Origin: Dyella sp. 2HG41-7
GTDB lineage: Bacteria > Pseudomonadota > Gammaproteobacteria > Xanthomonadales > Rhodanobacteraceae
Length of the DNA: 64,000 nucleotides
Reading direction: 5' to 3'
Assembly (NCBI RefSeq): GCF_021390675.1
Contig: NZ_JAJEJV010000003.1
Location: 172,293 to 236,292, forward strand
Positions 59,901-64,000 of this stretch are shown here, piece after piece (the stretch's first letter is position 1; the number at the start of each line of letters is the position of its first letter). Made by a program: the position numbers and the translations under genes. Under the pieces are notes generated by a model. The model searched no databases and was not told the DNA's origin. It saw only the letters and a list, made by a program, of their open reading frames with translations.

Positions 59901-60424
59901 AACTGCTCGATGCAGGCGCCGATGCAAACGCGGTCGATGCGCAAAAACACAGCGCGCTGCACGCCGCCTCGCAATTTGGATTCGAGCAGAACGACAGCTT
60001 GCGCGCGCGCCGTCTATTCGACGTGCTGCTCAAGCGCGGCGCCGATGCCAATCTCGCCGACAACGAAGGCAAAACGCCGTTGTTGTTGTTGCTCGGCGCG
60101 CATCTGCGCCCCGGCAGCGCCTGCGACGCCACGCATATCGGCGCCTTGCTGCCCGTGCTGGTGGACGCCGGCGCGCGTATCGAACACGCCGATCAGCGCG
60201 GCGTCACCGCGCTGCATGCCTGCGCGATGCATGCGTTGCTTCCGCCCGCACGCATCCTGCTCGCGCGCGGTGCGGATCGGAACGCGGCGGACAATTTCGG
60301 TCGCACGGCGGCGGATGTCGCGCGCCATCTAGGACTGATCGATATCGCGCACGAACTCGCCGCACGCGCGAGCGTGATTCCTAGCGTTCGGCAAACCTTG
60401 CGGCAGCCCGCGTCGGATCAGTAA
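56981..60424 (+). CDS. Large membrane-anchored ankyrin-repeat protein
   Basis: About 1147 residues. The first 240 residues contain five to six membrane helices (near 12-30, 34-52, 72-92, 105-135, 180-200, 205-225). After a charged linker (ESRRPRRQESPRDEKVE) come about 20 ankyrin repeats in three blocks, separated by two non-ankyrin spacers (roughly 600-735 and 835-860). Repeat consensus examples: GNTALHGAVLSGDATIAAML, RTPLHLAAANGQIAVLQALL, ATALLHACGAGHRDVAAILI. Ankyrin arrays bind proteins; the partner is unknown. The start is uncertain: ATG at 56981 or GTG at 56939, neither with a good ribosome site. Confidence 0.85.
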   Translation: MPPIKSRPSSSAFISLVWFLPGLITAGIAAIGAHPLALIPLLLANTLTMAAVCHAIGFDPEPDFFRTVARRGMAHLAMLTCYAALVFLLIAWPMLRLTQQPTLGGSLMLAAALVVALMVLWRLWPAFALVYVWDDAYPAHGQGEGSWLFTATARSIAFGRHLSREEHFFSHFLPSALSLLILSFAAIALSGLYGVLPSELRTAALVLYAVVLMPLGSLIIANRTLRVMLCESRRPRRQESPRDEKVEPVFSAPAPLTEQERIAGTPEQAQALLAATRTGDIARALALVEAGADPNTAPATGDRDQRPVLMLAALLPDTRLLRALIAKGADVNRASGGITPLLAATRDSWHGRPDAVMTLLANGANTRVTDSDGNTALHGAVLSGDATIAAMLLDAGATVDALNSAGASPLSIACRAANWPLVQFLLERGAKAFPAGGEPALVAAAGIADDDITGVKMLLKHRAAVNAVDARQRSPLMAAAAEGHENIARALCTAHADVNLTDHHGSTALMEAARAGAVGVVALLADAQADARARDKHGRDALTLACQSPQAQVETVRALLALGAEPKAPGTDGRSALDHAAASGRWDLVALLDPDTPLPASLDLDAISEGADTPAHLLDALRFGHWAIVSSFATRVRDWSQSELAQLYLDLTEPELHTARRWLLDHGLQAEARLQPQLVDELESEHPTLPPLGRRLFDALLPKLPESATAIEDLLDAGASPAGANLLAQTLSRLQHPSSTLPLAMLERGADPFGAGERERTPLHLAAANGQIAVLQALLARGCNPNCRDASGRTPLLTALEHGANALPLVRALAAHGADAEAVDVNGETPLGLALEHPELERWLNWNDWQRPRRPLRADDLIHAATHGADTAVRRLLELGFPVDTRDAQGATALLHACGAGHRDVAAILIDAGADVAASANNGMTPLAAAVAARREALVALLLEHGAAADQRLPNDATALMIAAVQGYPEIAEQLLDAGADANAVDAQKHSALHAASQFGFEQNDSLRARRLFDVLLKRGADANLADNEGKTPLLLLLGAHLRPGSACDATHIGALLPVLVDAGARIEHADQRGVTALHACAMHALLPPARILLARGADRNAADNFGRTAADVARHLGLIDIAHELAARASVIPSVRQTLRQPASDQ

Positions 60425-60446
60425 TCCGCGCCGAGCATTTTTCGGC

Positions 60447-61538
60447 TTAGACGAGCGCGGAATTCGCACCCGCGCTCGTCGCCGCGGCTTCCCGCGTCGG
60501 CAATGCTTTCCACGCTTCGATCACCCGCTCCGGCGTAATGGCGTCGACGCGTCGACTCGCAGGCGGACCGCGCAACACACGCACCGATTCGAACGAGGGG
60601 CTGCGCGGCTGCCAATGTTTCGGCGACACGGCGCCGAACATCACCACCAACGGACAGCCCATCGCCGCGGCGATATGCGCGGGCCCGGTATCGACGGAGA
60701 TCATGCTGTGCGCGATCGTGGCCAGCACTTTCAGTCGTGATAACGACAAATCCTTGGCGACAACATGCACGTAGGGATGCGTCACGGTTGCGCGAATGCT
60801 TTCCAGATACGCGTGTTCCGCCGGCGCGCCGCACAGCAAAATGCGTGCGTCTGGCAAACGCGCCTGAATCGCCGCGATGACCATCATCCAATGTTGCATC
60901 GGCCACGATTTGTCGTCGTCGCAGGCCTTGCGCACGCCATTCCATCGCATCGTGCGTCGGTTCGGTGCTTGCAACAGCACCAGCGGATGACCCGAAAGGC
61001 CTTGCCGGGCCAACCATTGGTGGCACTCCAGGCGCTCTTCGAAGCTGAGGGAAAATTCGGGCACGGCGCTCGTGTCGCACACGACATCTTCAAAGCGTTC
61101 GCGAAACGCCGGCGGCGTGGCGTCCGCAAGTTGCAGCAAATGTTCTATCCAGTGATCGCCAGCTGCGAGCGGAATATCGTTGAGAAACACGCAATCGCCT
61201 TCCGGGATGCCGGCCAATCGCAGCAGCAAGCGAATGCGCTTCAGCGATTGCTGTTGCGGCTCGCATACGTACACGGGAACACGCTGCTTGTGGCGCAATG
61301 CAAACACCGCGCGCCATTGCTCTGGATTCAGTGGCAACGGACGATGACGCGACCCGAGCGCCATCACTTGGGCGACATCGGCCTGCCCGCGATACAGCTC
61401 AGACGCGGAATGGCCGGTCGTTAGCAAACAACATGGTTCGCCGTAGCGTGCGTGTAAACGACGCAACAAGGGTTGCAACAGCAAGGTATCGCCAAGGCGG
61501 CCAAAACGAATGACAAGTGGCTGTATGGGCATCGACAT
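60447..61538 (-). CDS. Glycosyltransferase family 9 protein
   Basis: 363 residues, the ADP-heptose:LPS heptosyltransferase type (GT-B fold). Features: LVIRFGRLGDTLLLQPLLRR at the start, PLVLLQAPNRRTMRWNG in the middle, and the donor-site stretch HSMISVDTGPAHIAAAMGCP near 290. It may add heptose or another sugar to lipopolysaccharide core. The acceptor is unknown and it stands outside an LPS cluster. The stop lies 22 bases from the end of the convergent ankyrin gene. Confidence 0.87.
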   Translation of the reverse strand: MSMPIQPLVIRFGRLGDTLLLQPLLRRLHARYGEPCCLLTTGHSASELYRGQADVAQVMALGSRHRPLPLNPEQWRAVFALRHKQRVPVYVCEPQQQSLKRIRLLLRLAGIPEGDCVFLNDIPLAAGDHWIEHLLQLADATPPAFRERFEDVVCDTSAVPEFSLSFEERLECHQWLARQGLSGHPLVLLQAPNRRTMRWNGVRKACDDDKSWPMQHWMMVIAAIQARLPDARILLCGAPAEHAYLESIRATVTHPYVHVVAKDLSLSRLKVLATIAHSMISVDTGPAHIAAAMGCPLVVMFGAVSPKHWQPRSPSFESVRVLRGPPASRRVDAITPERVIEAWKALPTREAAATSAGANSALV

Positions 61539-61649
61539 GCAAACGGCGCAACACGCATTTGTCGCGCCTTCATGGGCGGCGATGCCGATTATGCGTGCAA
61601 CCGGTTGCGGGAAACTTGCGTTTTGACGACGACCATAGAGTTTCGCTTT

Positions 61650-63494
61650 CTAGCGCTCGCCGATCAGCGGCGTATCCGCATCCGGGCCTTTTTCCTGCGT
61701 CGGCAAGGCTTGTTCGTCCGCGTCGGCCTCGAACAATTTGTCCAGATCCTCACTCGCTTCACGCGTTGTTTGCACCAATTTCGCCTCGTCGTCATACACG
61801 AGATATTGAAGCTTGAGCAGTTCGACATCGCGATGCCGGAAGCGCTCCACTTCCGCGGCCGCTTCGTCCGGGCTGATGCCCAGCGACTCCAACGTTTTGC
61901 GCGTCATTTTGAGGCTTGAGAAAAACGTCTCTCGCACCGGCTCTTCGATACCGAGATCCATCATGCGCCACACATGCTGACGATTGCGGGCGCGCGCCAC
62001 GATTTTGAGATGCGGATATTGACGACGCACCACGCGCGCCACGCGCAAGCTCGATTCGGCATCGTCGGTGGCAAGCACAAACACTTCCGCCTTGTCCGCC
62101 TGCGCGGCGCGCAACAGTTCCGGACGCGCGGGATCGCCGTAGAAAATATCGCCGCTGTTGCCGAATCGCTGCACCAAATCCAGTTGCTCGACGGAGTGAT
62201 CCAGCGCCACGAATGGTATTTTGCGTGTGCGCAAGACGCGCGCGACGATCTGACCCATGCGCCCATAACCGGCGATGATGACGCGCGGATGATCCACTGT
62301 AATGGTGTCGAAGGGTCGTTTCGGCGCCGCTTTTTTCTTGGCGCCGATCGCTTTGCCGGCGACGGTGACCAGCAACGGCGTCAGCGCCATCGACAACGTG
62401 ATCGCCAGCACCAACACTGCGCCTGCCTGCTCGGCGAGCAATCCGCGATCGGTTGCCTGACGCAACACTACAAACGCAAATTCGCCGCCGCTCGCCAGAA
62501 GGATCGCCAGACGCAGTGCATCGATGCGATGAAGTTTTCCCATTGTGAGTCCGAGCGGCCACAGCAGCGCGCCCTTCACCAGCAACAACGCAACGGTAAT
62601 CCCCAGCACAAGCAACGGCATCTGCAGCAGCAGATCGATACGCATCGACATGCCGACGCTGATAAAGAACAGACCGAGCAGCAAGCCTTTGAACGGCTCA
62701 ATGTTCGACTCCAGTTCGTGGCGGTATTCCGAATCCGCCAGCAGCACGCCCGCGGCAAACGCGCCGAGCGTTACCGGTGCGTTGAGTTCTTCCATCAACA
62801 ACGCGGTTCCCATAACGGCCAGCAAAGCTGTCGCCGTCGACACTTCCACCGAGTCGGCGCGCGCCACAAAACGAAACACCGGACGCAGCAGATAGCGACC
62901 ACCCACAATCACCACGGCGACCAGCGCAATCGTGCGCAGCGCGGCGAGCGGATCGATGCCGGGATGGGTCGAGTTGGTGGCCAATAATGGGATTGCCGCG
63001 ATCAGGGGAATCGCAGCGAGATCCTGAAACAGCAAGATCGCGAACGATTGCCGACCGTAAGCCGTCGAGGCTTCTTTACGCTCGGTAAGAATCTGCAGAC
63101 CGAACGCCGTGGACGACAACGCCAGGCTTCCGCCCACAATGACCGATGCGCTTGCCGAAAAGCCGAACGCCAGATGCGCGATCGCGCCGATGACAAGACC
63201 GCAGGTCAGCACCTGCGTCAAGCCCGCACCGAACACAGCGCGACGCATCACCCACAAGCGTTGCGGCGATAGCTCCAGGCCGATCACGAACAGCATCAGC
63301 ACCACGCCGAATTCGGAAATATCGCTCGCGCCTTGCGGATTGGCGATCAGATGCAGTTCCGCCGGGCCGATGACAATGCCCGCAATCAGATAACCCAGCA
63401 CGGCGCCAAGGCGAAAGCGCTTGGTTAGCGGCACCGCGATCACGGTCGCCAGCAGGAAAATAACCGCCGTTTGCAGGAAATGATGACTGTCCAC
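61650..63494 (-). CDS. Monovalent cation:proton antiporter-2 (KefB/KefC type)
   Basis: 614 residues. A membrane domain of 12-13 helices (1-385) has LFVIGLELSPQRLW, QDLAAIPLIAAIPLL (functional Asp) and LFFISVGMSMRIDLLL. An RCK N (TrkA-N) domain follows at about 400-520 (RVIIAGYGRMGQIVARVL, with nucleotide-binding GYGRMG), and an acidic tail ends the protein. Kef systems release K+ in exchange for H+ during electrophile stress. The glutathione-binding details cannot be checked here. The start is GTG at 63494, supported by GAGGGAG just upstream. Confidence 0.9.
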   Translation of the reverse strand: MDSHHFLQTAVIFLLATVIAVPLTKRFRLGAVLGYLIAGIVIGPAELHLIANPQGASDISEFGVVLMLFVIGLELSPQRLWVMRRAVFGAGLTQVLTCGLVIGAIAHLAFGFSASASVIVGGSLALSSTAFGLQILTERKEASTAYGRQSFAILLFQDLAAIPLIAAIPLLATNSTHPGIDPLAALRTIALVAVVIVGGRYLLRPVFRFVARADSVEVSTATALLAVMGTALLMEELNAPVTLGAFAAGVLLADSEYRHELESNIEPFKGLLLGLFFISVGMSMRIDLLLQMPLLVLGITVALLLVKGALLWPLGLTMGKLHRIDALRLAILLASGGEFAFVVLRQATDRGLLAEQAGAVLVLAITLSMALTPLLVTVAGKAIGAKKKAAPKRPFDTITVDHPRVIIAGYGRMGQIVARVLRTRKIPFVALDHSVEQLDLVQRFGNSGDIFYGDPARPELLRAAQADKAEVFVLATDDAESSLRVARVVRRQYPHLKIVARARNRQHVWRMMDLGIEEPVRETFFSSLKMTRKTLESLGISPDEAAAEVERFRHRDVELLKLQYLVYDDEAKLVQTTREASEDLDKLFEADADEQALPTQEKGPDADTPLIGER

Positions 63495-63600
63495 GCTTAC
63501 TCCCTCGGGGCTTCCGGCTCGATTATTTCACGCAATGACGAACCAGAACGTAAAACCGTGCGGCTGACGAAGGCCGGTCGGACATGGGATGATCCGACCT

Positions 63601-64000
63601 ATGAAAACGCCCACCACCCGATTGCTCGCCCTGCTTGCGCTGTGTCTGGTCGGCCCTGCGTTTGCGCAAAACGCCGGCATACCGATTTACGGCTACAAAG
63701 TGGTGCGTACCTATCCGCACGACACCAGCGCGTACACCGAGGGCTTTTTCTACCTCAACGGTTACTTCTACGAGGGAACCGGCACGGAGGGCGAATCGAC
63801 AGTCCGTAAAGTCGACATGGAGACCGGCAAGGTGCTGCAGAAGATCGACATTCCGCCGCCGGATTATGGCGAGGGCATCGTCGCGTGGAAAAACAAGCTG
63901 ATCGAGCTGACGTGGCAACAGCAACACGGTTATATCTACGACCTGCACAGCTTCAAGCGCATCGGCGAATTCAAGTATCCCGGCGAAGGCTGGGCGCTGA
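63601..64000 (+). CDS. Glutaminyl-peptide cyclotransferase, N-terminal part (cut by window edge)
   Basis: The first 133 codons are visible. Signal peptide MKTPTTRLLALLALCLVGPA ending at FAQ. The beta-propeller glutaminyl cyclase of plant/bacterial type follows: VVRTYPHDTSAYTEGFFYLN, YEGTGTEGESTVRKVDMETG and VAWKNKLIELTWQQQHGYIY are typical. The enzyme turns N-terminal Gln into pyroglutamate on exported proteins. The rest lies beyond base 64000. Confidence 0.88.
   Translation, partial: MKTPTTRLLALLALCLVGPAFAQNAGIPIYGYKVVRTYPHDTSAYTEGFFYLNGYFYEGTGTEGESTVRKVDMETGKVLQKIDIPPPDYGEGIVAWKNKLIELTWQQQHGYIYDLHSFKRIGEFKYPGEGWAL

Overview
The window looks like core chromosome of a GC-rich gammaproteobacterium of the Xanthomonadales. 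The family is probably Rhodanobacteraceae (Dyella/Luteibacter/Rhodanobacter-like). This is inferred from three TonB-dependent receptors, a Xanthomonas-style cytochrome aa3 locus (DUF2244-ctaC-ctaD-x-ctaE, DUF2909, surf1, Sco-like, ctaA, cyoE), a PutA without the DNA-binding domain, and REP-type inverted repeats between genes. No rRNA, tRNA, CRISPR array, insertion sequence or prophage was recognised. Base composition looks even throughout, so nothing stands out as a transferred island.

Layout. 1-12.3 kb: start of a TonB-dependent receptor gene (cut by the left edge), glutamate synthase gltBD, the divisome activator envC with a C-terminal processing protease, and a second TonB-dependent receptor preceded by a perfect 18-bp palindrome that resembles a Zur box. 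12.4-17 kb: an EcsC-family gene, a nested inverted-repeat (REPIN/MITE-like) element, a pteridine reductase-like SDR, a membrane protein, and tsaD-folB-folK. 17-20.8 kb: rpsU, yqeY, a DUF1328 gene, dnaG and dedA, a macromolecular-synthesis-type cluster without rpoD. 20.8-32.7 kb: a DUF4239 protein, an HME-type RND efflux operon (adaptor, pump, outer-membrane factor), a Na/Pi cotransporter with a PhoU-like tail, and an MgtA-type P-type ATPase behind a structured leader with a small ORF. 32.7-40.8 kb: the cytochrome oxidase and heme A genes, with no cox11/ctaG at its usual place. 41-47.8 kb: putA, a REPIN, a thioredoxin-like protein, an AraC regulator, and a divergent ArsR/SDR pair around a palindrome.

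The most interesting block is 48.1-56.3 kb. Four same-direction genes encode a beta-helix lipoprotein, a diheme cytochrome c lipoprotein, a TonB-dependent receptor and a class-3 (coniferyl-type) aldehyde dehydrogenase. They follow a promoter region containing a 15-bp palindrome and end in a strong bidirectional terminator shared with a convergent FadL-type porin. Together they look like an envelope uptake-and-oxidation pathway for a hydrophobic or aromatic alcohol or aldehyde, but the substrate is not known from the sequence. 56.6-64 kb: ycgL, a 1147-residue membrane protein with about 20 ankyrin repeats, a family-9 glycosyltransferase, a Kef-type antiporter, and the start of a glutaminyl-peptide cyclotransferase gene.

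All assignments come from reading motifs and gene order. No database search was run.
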